DNA of 64,000 bases from a virus, in IMG/VR virus record IMGVR_UViG_3300031521_001337, positions 149,487 through 213,486 of that record. The stretch is one strand, 5' to 3'. Numbering within the stretch: position 1 is the first letter of the stretch; every line of letters starts with the position of its first letter. The translations under genes were made by a program, and so were the position numbers. The notes beneath the pieces are model-generated. The model was not told where the DNA came from, made no database searches, and worked only from the letters and a program-made list of their open reading frames with translations. Below, piece after piece: positions 25,474-33,136 of this stretch.

Positions 25474-26661
25474 TTATCTATGTCTTTGTTGTTGTTCTTG
25501 TTGTGGACCAGCTACTGATGTATTAACAGGAATATGTGATTGTAATCTAGGATCACTAGCATTTTCCATTAATATATTAGTTAGTTCATTTATAATTTCT
25601 TGAACAACGTAATCTGGGAATTCTAATATTTGAGATGTATCTTCTACTGCATCTACCTGTTCTTGTGTAAGTCTGATAAATTGTGGAGATTTTAAATAAT
25701 CTACATATATTCTTGTTGGTTGAAAAATCTTATCATCTTTTCCAAATCTTAACTCCATTCTAGTTGCATCTCTATTACCGTAGCGAATATCTTCTTCTCT
25801 AGTTATTAAAGATCTTTCAACACTTTCATAAGTTAAAGTACCTGATGTATTAGATTTAGATACTACAAATGTATCATACATTGATTTAATTGTTAATATA
25901 TTAGTATTAACATCTAAAAAGTAGTATGCTCTTTGTATTTTAGGATCTGAACTTACAGATAATTTAGAATATAAATTTGCAAGAGTTCCATTATTAGTAG
26001 TATTTATTAATACTTCTAAAGGATTTGATATAGATGGTGAAGTTTTTAAAGTATATGTAATTCCATTTACTATAATTGTATCTCCATCTACTTCAGTTCC
26101 ATCTAAATCTAATGTATAAATATTAAAATTAGTTCCCGATAAGATTGTTTTAGAATCTTCTGTTGGGAATGTATTTATTGTATTTACGTTATGAATATAA
26201 AAATAAGGATTAGAATATGAAGGTCTTTGATAATAGTTATTAATTATTTGTGACCACATATCTCCAGTTAGACGTTTTGCACCCATTTGTAAATATGAAT
26301 TAGCATTGTAACATTTAAAAGATTTTAATACTTTATATTCTACAATACAATTCAAAATATGTACGTAATCTGGTGGTAAATCTACTTCATAAGTCGCTTG
26401 AAATAAAGGACTTGGTGAAGTAGGTGAGGTATAACCAGGGTATACCGTTTGTAATTTTGGTTCTAAAACAGCAGTACTTTTTAACACTCTCAAATCGTCA
26501 GTTTTCTGTTGATTCATGTCATAAGCGTTATACATTTTATTAACGTATTGCAAAATTGCTTTATTAATAAAATAGTTATAATCTTCCAACAATAAACTTG
26601 GAGCATTGACTTTATTTAATTCTGTTAGAGCTGCTTCAAATAGTTGGCTAGCTGTGATAAT
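25474..26661 (-). CDS. crAss-like ring/connector protein without a canonical start codon
   Basis: The frame ends at TAA 25474 and is open back to a TAA at 26671-26673. No ATG occurs before residue-level similarity begins. The nearest canonical start is TTG 26592, but the 23 residues before it (ITASQLFEAALTELNKVN and on) read as a coding helix continuous with EDYNYFINKAILQYVNK, a pattern I associate with the N-terminus of this family. I therefore placed the start at ATT 26661; an original ATG may have been lost when the adjacent GIY-YIG gene inserted. The rest is a mixed beta/alpha connector-like protein with a Gln-rich C-terminus. Confidence 0.6.
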   Translation of the reverse strand: MITASQLFEAALTELNKVNAPSLLLEDYNYFINKAILQYVNKMYNAYDMNQQKTDDLRVLKSTAVLEPKLQTVYPGYTSPTSPSPLFQATYEVDLPPDYVHILNCIVEYKVLKSFKCYNANSYLQMGAKRLTGDMWSQIINNYYQRPSYSNPYFYIHNVNTINTFPTEDSKTILSGTNFNIYTLDLDGTEVDGDTIIVNGITYTLKTSPSISNPLEVLINTTNNGTLANLYSKLSVSSDPKIQRAYYFLDVNTNILTIKSMYDTFVVSKSNTSGTLTYESVERSLITREEDIRYGNRDATRMELRFGKDDKIFQPTRIYVDYLKSPQFIRLTQEQVDAVEDTSQILEFPDYVVQEIINELTNILMENASDPRLQSHIPVNTSVAGPQQEQQQRHR

Positions 26662-26679
26662 TGTATAGTTTTAATAATT

Positions 26680-26691
26680 TAATTATATTAT
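26680..26691. repeat. 12-bp direct repeat, left copy, beside GIY-YIG gene
   Basis: TAATTATATTAT occurs here across the stop of the GIY-YIG gene and again at 27580-27591, just before its start. The pair brackets the gene with a 900-bp period. It is all A/T, so chance is possible, but the position fits an insertion scar. Confidence 0.4.
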
Positions 26692-27576
26692 CTTATTTGG
26701 AGGATTATCTGATCTGGTTCATAAAAATCCATTACACGATCTTTTTAATTTTATAGCAGAACTAATACTAGCTAATTTTAAATCTAGTTTATTTTTAGCT
26801 TGAATAATAGTATCAAAACTATCAATATATATTCCATCTAAAGAATATCTATTTAATTTTTCTGATTTTTTATTAACTATTATTTGTAATTTATCATATT
26901 TTTCAGTACTTATAAAGTATCCTGAAATTTTATAATTTGCTCTAATAGCTCTATTAAGATTTCCAGAATTTGTATCTAAAAATAATATAGCATCTGACAT
27001 TTTTTCAAATTCTTCTACTAAAAATCCATCAACATCATAAATATAATATTTATTAGGATTATGTAGATTATATTCTGAAATATTTATTAGATTATTATAA
27101 CTCCATAAAAACCCATTACAAGTTCTTTTTTCATTAATTGCTCCATATATATTAGATATATCTCTTTCTATAATTTTACTAGCTTCTATAGCAGATTCAT
27201 ATGATTTTAATAAATTTCCGTTAAAATCAAATTGATAAACAAAATTATATGGTCTAGGTCTTCCTTTTCCACCTAATGATGTATTGTATGTTTTATCACT
27301 ATTTATAAATTCTTCAGTAACTAATTCTGATTCTTTTATATACGCATCTTCTTCTTTTTCAAATACATATAAAATATCTCTTTTAAAATTTGATATTCCA
27401 TGTTTTATTATTGCAAAATGAAAAGGACGAATAGGATAATTCAAATAATGTGTATTGTTTAAATTAAATCCATTTCCTAAATATCCATCAAAAATATCAG
27501 GATTTTCAGTTTTATGTACTCCAATATAAATTTTATTGTTAATTAAACAAGTAGTTTTGTAAACAATGTATTTCAT
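26683..27576 (-). CDS. GIY-YIG homing endonuclease with IENR1 repeats
   Basis: A 297-residue frame read through TGA at 26719. The GIY-YIG domain opens MKYIVYKTTCLINNKIYIGV and has HFAIIKHGISNFKRDIL and a Glu in a later helix. The C-terminus has repeated helix-turn-helix modules (SAIEASKIIERDISNIYGAI; TIIQAKNKLDLKLASISSAI), each ending in C-N-G-F-L-W. In the last one the Trp is a TGA, in the first a TGG. It lies between two conserved structural genes and is flanked by a 12-bp direct repeat. A selfish homing gene; an intron around it cannot be excluded, because the downstream gene lacks a start. Confidence 0.86.
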
Positions 27577-27579
27577 ATA

Positions 27580-27591
27580 TAATTATATTAT
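27580..27591. repeat. 12-bp direct repeat, right copy, beside GIY-YIG gene
   Basis: TAATTATATTAT, identical to 26680-26691 and placed in the short gap between the upstream structural gene's stop and the GIY-YIG start. Confidence 0.4.
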
Positions 27592-27599
27592 GGTTAATA

Positions 27600-28514
27600 T
27601 TATTTTTTAGATGTTGGTCCTTTTTTGACAGTAACTGTTTCAACAGGTTCTTCATAATAAGGAATATCTTTAGTGATATCTTCTTGAGCAACGTCAATTT
27701 CACGTTTAGTCATTAACTCAGGATAAGTTTCACGTTTAATAGAATCTAATAGTTTTTTGAATCTAATATCTCTTAGGAATGTTATTGTTGATTCTAATGA
27801 ACCTCCAAGCATTTTATCATCGTATTTATATATTCCGTCTGAACGTCTAATTACTCCACGATCAACTGCATCGAGAATAAACAAATGCATTTTCCAATCT
27901 TCTCCTTCGTATAATTCAATTATCCTTTTTGGAGTTTTCTCAGCGATTTCAACTAGATAATCTAGTATATCAGCAGGGATTGCATTTCCTAAATTGCGTC
28001 CTAACACTCTACATTTTTTGATTCTTTCCGATTCTGAATCTTCATAGATATAACTTAAAGCTCTATAAACAAATTGTTTTTTGTCCATTTTAACTTTAGT
28101 AAGTTCTCCTGGTCTTTCAACATATAAATCAGCAATGCCATATTTACGAGCACCACCATCTACAATTAAATTACCATCTGAATCTCTTTGGAATCTATCT
28201 TTTGCAATCCAGTTACAATATTCAATAGCTTCTCATTTAGCTTTATCTATTACATCATCTAAGTCAAATGAAGTTCCGTCCACTATTTCAAATACGTGAT
28301 CGGCTGCAATATAATGGGCTTCACCATTACTCATTTTAGTAATATCATCTTCTGACAAAACCATTTCGGTAGCACCTTTATTGACATCACCTCTGACTAA
28401 TCTAACACAATCGGGGTATCTTCCTGTACGTGGATTTGGACAGGGTTGTATAAAGTACGTTTGATTAACTTTTCCATAAGCACTTCTAAGAATTATTTCA
28501 TTATTCATATTCAT
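27600..28514 (-). CDS. crAss-like conserved protein next to the capsid gene
   Basis: A 304-residue protein from ATG 28514 (MNMNNEIILRSAYGKVNQTY), joined across the TGA at 28233. The internal ATG at 28088 lies in the same frame, so what looks like two genes under the standard code is one. The N-terminal half is a small beta domain (YFIQPCPNPRTGRYPDCVRL) followed by an EDD-rich loop. The C-terminal half is helical and acidic. It is the first gene after the major capsid protein in transcription order, a position kept in crAss-like phages. Virion or head-completion role inferred. Confidence 0.7.
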
Positions 28515-28563
28515 ATTTTTTTGTATTTTTTAATTTTCATCTACTTGTAAAATATCTAAAATT

Positions 28564-28592
28564 AGGGGAAGGTTAATCCTTCCCCATTTTTT
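28564..28592 (-). terminator. hairpin after major capsid gene
   Basis: GGGGAAGG-TTAAT-CCTTCCCC forms a perfect GC-rich stem 12 bp past the capsid stop. The T-run is stronger on the plus side (ATTTTTTATT) than on the minus side (TAATTTT). It probably ends or protects the 3' end of the capsid transcript. Confidence 0.7.
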
Positions 28593-28596
28593 ATTA

Positions 28597-30027
28597 CTAA
28601 ACTTCTTCAATAATGAATGATTTATAAGGAGCGAATGCTGCAATACCAGAGTATCCTGCAACGATCAATTTAGATCCTGCGATTGGAGAACTAACGATAC
28701 CACTAGTGATACCATCTACACCACCAACACCTGGATATTTAGATGTTACAAATTCTGCACCTTCTAATGTAAATGCTGCGATAGCTGGTTGATTTGTTGA
28801 AACGTCAGGTGACATATCAAGACAAATACCGTATCCTTTTCTATCATATTCTTTAGTAAGAGCACGATCAACCATGAATGTTACCATATTACCGGCAATT
28901 TCATAAGAAGTGAAAGTTCCACCAACTTTGATAGGATTATCAGCTTTAACCATTGATTGAGCTGCTTTAGAATACATCATTGTTGGAGTTGATCCCCACA
29001 ATTTCAACCAGTCTCCTAAAGTAGAGTTAATTTGACCCCAAAGTCTATCATTAACAATAAATGTGTAACTGTTACCAATTGCATTTGCTGCTTTTTGATT
29101 CATTTGATCAATTACTGTATTGATGATGTTTACATTCAATTTAGCATATTTATACTTAGATGCAAATCTTTCGATTTGAGGAATAAGACCATCACCCGCG
29201 ATAAGTGGACGACCATCTTCTGTAAGTACAGTAGATTTACCATTAACATCCATAGTTGTTTTTCCCCATAGTAAGTGGTTATTTTTAACTGTTTGGAAGT
29301 TTTCAAACAAATCTTTTTCCATTTTGTTTAACTTAAAGATCTTTTCTTTCAAGTCTCCAGCTCCATCTCCTGATGCAATTTTGATAAATTGATCTTCCAT
29401 TTGAGCATAACGAGAAGAGTAAGAAATGTCATTTCTATGTTCTGTGATCCATTGACGATGTTTTTCAATGTTTGATTGATACTTAGTATAACCTTCTTCA
29501 TGGTACTCAGGCATAATATTAGATAAGAAACGAGTTGTTCCACCTACTTGACATGCTGAAGCATCAAGAATTGAAGAGAAATCTGCATCAATTAATTGAA
29601 CCGTATATTCCCAGAATACATCTGCTTTTCTTTGTGGGGTTGCTTTAACAATACATTGCTGACGCGATCCGTCAATTTTGAATGTATCATATTTTTCATA
29701 ATATCTTTCTTTGAAATACATTATGATATCTGCACCACCTGCACCAGTACCCGTTGGTGCTGCTGCGAATTCAACTCTTTTTACGAATTCTACATCAATT
29801 TCCCATTCTACCATTAAGGTATTAAGTGGTTGAAATTTATTAGCTGTTTTAGAGTTGTAATAAATGTTCATTAAGGCTTCTGTTAAGAAAGTCGCTGTAT
29901 TATGTGTATACATGCGAGCCATAACTCCCATCATTTTAGGACGAGTTCCTAAAAGTTTGTAGAAATCCTCATAGGTTCTACTGTGTGCCAATTCTGGCTT
30001 TACGTTAACGTAACTTGCTACTACCAT
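28597..30027 (-). CDS. crAss-like major capsid protein
   Basis: A 476-residue protein starting MVVASYVNVKPELAHSRTYE, with FYKLLGTRPKMMGVMARMY and a C-terminal TLEGAEFVTSKYPGVGG. Length and pattern fit the HK97-fold major capsid protein of Crassvirales. All seven Trp codons are TGG and there is no TGA, unlike many neighbours, which would keep capsid synthesis independent of recoding. It ends in TAG followed at once by TAA, the tandem stop suggesting TAG alone may be weak. It follows the scaffold-like gene by 14 bp and is followed by a GC-rich hairpin. Confidence 0.88.
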   Translation of the reverse strand: MVVASYVNVKPELAHSRTYEDFYKLLGTRPKMMGVMARMYTHNTATFLTEALMNIYYNSKTANKFQPLNTLMVEWEIDVEFVKRVEFAAAPTGTGAGGADIIMYFKERYYEKYDTFKIDGSRQQCIVKATPQRKADVFWEYTVQLIDADFSSILDASACQVGGTTRFLSNIMPEYHEEGYTKYQSNIEKHRQWITEHRNDISYSSRYAQMEDQFIKIASGDGAGDLKEKIFKLNKMEKDLFENFQTVKNNHLLWGKTTMDVNGKSTVLTEDGRPLIAGDGLIPQIERFASKYKYAKLNVNIINTVIDQMNQKAANAIGNSYTFIVNDRLWGQINSTLGDWLKLWGSTPTMMYSKAAQSMVKADNPIKVGGTFTSYEIAGNMVTFMVDRALTKEYDRKGYGICLDMSPDVSTNQPAIAAFTLEGAEFVTSKYPGVGGVDGITSGIVSSPIAGSKLIVAGYSGIAAFAPYKSFIIEEV

Positions 30028-30041
30028 TGTAATCTAATTTT

Positions 30042-31040
30042 TTAAAAATTTAAGTCGTAAATGCTATTTTGTGTTTTGCCGGAAGGATTATTCCTAATAA
30101 CGGCGGGTTTTGGTTTTATCTGTGATTTAAGTTTTGCTATCTCCGACTCATATGCATTCTTCAATGCATCGAATGAATCTTTTCCGTAACGTGAAAACCA
30201 AGCAAGTTCATATAATTTTTTTGGATCATTTAAACTTTTATAAAACTCACTGGTTCCATTTTCGTCTAAATCCAAAATCTGTGAAAGTACTTCATTTTTT
30301 TCATCATCATCTAACTCTATTCCGTAGAATTCTGGCGTTTGCAATGCCACATTAACCATAGTTTCAGAAAATTGGTTAAATTGTTCTTCTCTTTCGGTTT
30401 CAGCTTCTTGCTTTTGAGCTTCGTTATATTGATCTTCTAGTTGTTTATATTCTGTTCTAAGCACACCTACTTTTTTAGTAAATAATGCCTCATCTTGTAA
30501 TTCTTTTTCTAATTCTCTAGCTAATTCTTCTTCGGTTAAATCATACTTTTGTTTTAAGTCTAATAAGAATAATTCTTGATCATCGTAAGAATCAATACTA
30601 TATTCAGATGCAGCTCCTTGTGTAAATTCTTTAATTACTGAAGTTTTATATGCTTCAAGGAATTCTTCAACTGTTAAATTTTCACCTCTAATTTGATTAA
30701 TAAGTTCAATTTCTTCATCATCTAAATCGTGATCTACAGGTTCTTGTTCTGGATCAGCAGCTTTTAAAATTTCTAATTGTTCTTCTTCTGTCAAATCATA
30801 GAAATCAATTTCTTGTTCATTATCGTTTTCATCCAAAACACTAATTTTAGAATTTTCAATTCCAAGTGTTTTAAGATATTTATTTAAAATAAACTCTTCG
30901 GTATCAGGTCCTTCGCTTTTTTCTGCAAAAAAGTCATCGACATCATCTCCAGGAATATCTAATTGTATTTCGGGTTCGTGTTGGGGGTTATCGGGCAAAA
31001 GATCGCCTTCAAAAAGTTCATCAAATTCATCCATATTCAT
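30042..31040 (-). CDS. acidic scaffold-like protein upstream of capsid gene
   Basis: A 332-residue, strongly acidic, Glu/Gln/Asp-rich protein (MNMDEFDELFEGDLLPDNP) with long coiled-coil segments around residues 165-240 (ELARELEKELQDEALF; EEQFNQFSETMV). The short basic C-terminus (KSQIKPKPAVIRNNPSG) could bind the capsid protein. This layout, just before the major capsid gene, is typical of phage scaffolding proteins. No protease motif is visible. It is the first gene after a clear promoter-like box, so it probably begins the capsid transcript. A single TGG Trp and no TGA. Confidence 0.75.
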   Translation of the reverse strand: MNMDEFDELFEGDLLPDNPQHEPEIQLDIPGDDVDDFFAEKSEGPDTEEFILNKYLKTLGIENSKISVLDENDNEQEIDFYDLTEEEQLEILKAADPEQEPVDHDLDDEEIELINQIRGENLTVEEFLEAYKTSVIKEFTQGAASEYSIDSYDDQELFLLDLKQKYDLTEEELARELEKELQDEALFTKKVGVLRTEYKQLEDQYNEAQKQEAETEREEQFNQFSETMVNVALQTPEFYGIELDDDEKNEVLSQILDLDENGTSEFYKSLNDPKKLYELAWFSRYGKDSFDALKNAYESEIAKLKSQIKPKPAVIRNNPSGKTQNSIYDLNF

Positions 31041-31124
31041 TTATCATTTATAATGTGTATTATTTTTCTATCTATTAAATATATTCATCTTTCATAATGA
31101 TTTTTATATATTCATTATTTTATA

Positions 31125-31193
31125 CAAAGTTACCACCTTTATCAACAATAAAATATATAAACTATAAACTTTATTGAAAATAATTGTGGTAAC
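31125..31193 (-). promoter_or_regulatory. Bacteroidota-type promoter with flanking inverted repeat
   Basis: On the minus strand TAACTTTG (31125-31132) fits the Bacteroidota -7 box TAnnTTTG; TTGTTG upstream could be the -33 region. GTTACCAC (31129-31136), overlapping the -7 box, is mirrored by GTGGTAAC (31186-31193), giving an 8-bp perfect inverted repeat that could bind a regulator or form RNA structure. It lies in the 165-bp gap ahead of the scaffold/capsid genes. Confidence 0.6.
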
Positions 31194-31205
31194 TATTAAG
31201 ATGCA

Positions 31206-31721
31206 CTAATTGAAGAATTTAACTTCGCCAGTATTAAATAACATAGCTTCAGACTGACGTCTAAAACTTAATCCTTTTAGAACTTTACCTCCAGCTTTAT
31301 TTCACATCATGAATGCATGTTCAATATTAGCAGGAGTATCTTTTGCAATAATCCTTTTTAAAAGTGTACTCTTTGCAAGAGATCCAAATCCTACATTATA
31401 TGAAAATGAAATTAAAGCTTCATATTGATTCTGAGTTAAATCTAACTTCAATTTATCAATTTGTTTAGCAAATAGTTCCAAATCAACCTTTAACATTTTA
31501 GTAGCATCTTCAATAGTATTAAGTTTATGATAACTATATGCTTTTTCTTTATTTTCAGCACCTCTAATCATTTTACCATCTCTATCTAATATAACTTTTC
31601 CATAACCTTCAGTTCAGATTCCAATAGGATCCATTTTAGGTTGAAGTCCAATATGAGAGAGATCTCCGTCATGGAGACTCTCATAATGGGATACTAATTT
31701 AATCAGTTTGTCTGTAATCAT
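31206..31721 (-). CDS. phage lysozyme (GH24-type endolysin)
   Basis: A 171-residue protein starting MITDKLIKLVSHYESLHDGD. Glu14 is followed by GIWTEGYGKV at residues 34-43, the E...G-x-x-T-x-G-Y-G pattern of T4/P21-type lysozymes that cleave peptidoglycan glycan strands. LTQNQYEALISFSYNVGFG is the conserved C-lobe helix, and N-K-A-G-G-K-V-L-K-G-L follows a TGA-encoded Trp (31302), where this family has W. Ends in TAG. No signal peptide or TM segment. With the FISUMP and fibre genes it could be a virion-associated lysin or the crAss-like endolysin. Confidence 0.87.
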
Positions 31722-31722
31722 T

Positions 31723-32007
31723 TTATTTATTTAATTCAGAGAATATTGTATCAACATCTATTACAATTGTACTTCTAATTAATACTTCTGTATTTGAAGT
31801 AAAATTAAAATTAAAATTTATATTATTTTCAATTCCAGGATTATTCGATACATTAAAATTTCCTTTATTAACACCTTCTATATTAGCAGAGCCATTAAAA
31901 GATATTATTTTACTTTCTTTAATTGAATAATTGAAAGTATAATCTACATTTCCAATTGTTACTTTAGCTTCAACACTAGTTGATTCATTTGTTTTTGTAA
32001 TTTCCAT
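31723..32007 (-). CDS. small hypothetical protein, possible tail/fibre accessory
   Basis: A 94-residue, beta-rich, Asn/Thr/Ile-rich protein (MEITKTNESTSVEAKVTIGN) with no TGA, Cys or Trp. Its strand-like alternation suggests a small beta-sandwich. It sits between the lysozyme gene (1 bp gap) and the FISUMP adhesin gene. Function unknown. Confidence 0.6.
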   Translation of the reverse strand: MEITKTNESTSVEAKVTIGNVDYTFNYSIKESKIISFNGSANIEGVNKGNFNVSNNPGIENNINFNFNFTSNTEVLIRSTIVIDVDTIFSELNK

Positions 32008-32032
32008 AATTTTATTTTATTAATTTTTTATT

Positions 32033-33136
32033 TTATAATCCACCTTTAGCATAATGATATGTTCCACTATTTGTAGGAGATACTGAAAGTAATGTTAATC
32101 CAGTAAAATAACCTCCGATTATAGTACTAGTTGATTGAGATTGTCCTGATGATATTGTTAAATTAGCTCCTGATACATTAAATGATCTTCCTGCAGCAGC
32201 ATCATAATAACTATAATTAAATGTTATAGTAACATTTGTATTTACAACAACTGCACTCGGTGATCCTGCATATACTGAATACGCATACATTTTTCAATTT
32301 GTACCATCATATAAATAATCTACATATATTTCAACATATGTATCATTAATTACATAATTATCTGCATAAGCTCAAGCATCATTATTATTGTAACTACAAC
32401 AAGCTCCACTAGTTAAAGTAGATCATGTAGTATTATCAGTTACTATTGAAATATCATTTCCATTTCTATATTTAGTACCTCTTAAATTTGATGCCATTCA
32501 TACTTGATTACCAATTTTTACTGTCTTATAAGTATAACCACTATTATCAGTCATTATACCTGAATTAGTAGAATCATCTTTGATTAATCTAACTGAAGCA
32601 CCTGTTGCAGATCCACCACCTTCTAAACTAACTCATTCAGAATCATAATGCATATCCATCATAGTTGAAGTAGATAAATATAATCCAGTCTGTTTTATAT
32701 ATGCAAAATTTCCAGTATTATATCTAAATCCTCCGCCGACAGCAGCAAATTGATATATATCTGTAGCATTAGTATTTGGAGTTAACCAATGAGTTGTATT
32801 TGCTTCTTTCAATTTTCCACCACCTGTAGTTGTTCCTCCAATAGTTGAAACTAAAGTTTCTAATTCTGTTAAAGTTGGAACATGTCATCCACTTGGAGAT
32901 ATATTTCTAGAATCTAATACAGCATATGAATTATATAATCTACCATAACCACCATTAGGTAGTATGTGTTGATAGTTTCTAAAATTATATAAACTGTTTT
33001 TACTACCTACGTAGTTACTATCAAATGCACCAATAGCAGCGGAGAATAACTCAGTTAAACTCCTATTACTACTATCAGCATATATTTCAGTAACTACATC
33101 TCTTTGATTAAAATGATCATTATCTGGAACTGACAT
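32033..33136 (-). CDS. FISUMP-domain adhesin, likely fibre tip
   Basis: A 367-residue protein starting MSVPDNDHFNQRDVV, joined across several TGA codons (32885, 32638, 32294 and others). It contains the FISUMP pattern of Fibrobacter/Bacteroidota surface proteins: GYGRLYNSYAV, ISPSGWHVPTLTELETLVS and VKIGNQVWMASNLRGTKYRN. In SPSGWHVPT the Trp is a TGA, which is direct support for the code. A Gly/Ser/Thr-rich C-terminal domain follows. Its start lies within the end of the fibre gene (17-bp overlap), implying joint expression. Receptor-binding at the crAss-like tail is inferred. Confidence 0.82.

Noticed and set aside
26683-27576. A group I intron carrying the GIY-YIG gene.
   Set aside because: No P/Q/R/S-type intron core or upstream exon could be recognised by eye; left as a possibility in the finding, not called.
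31206-31208. TAG as a recoded glutamine codon (code 15).
   Set aside because: TAG appears only at plausible gene ends (lysozyme, both capsids, portal) and not inside conserved regions.
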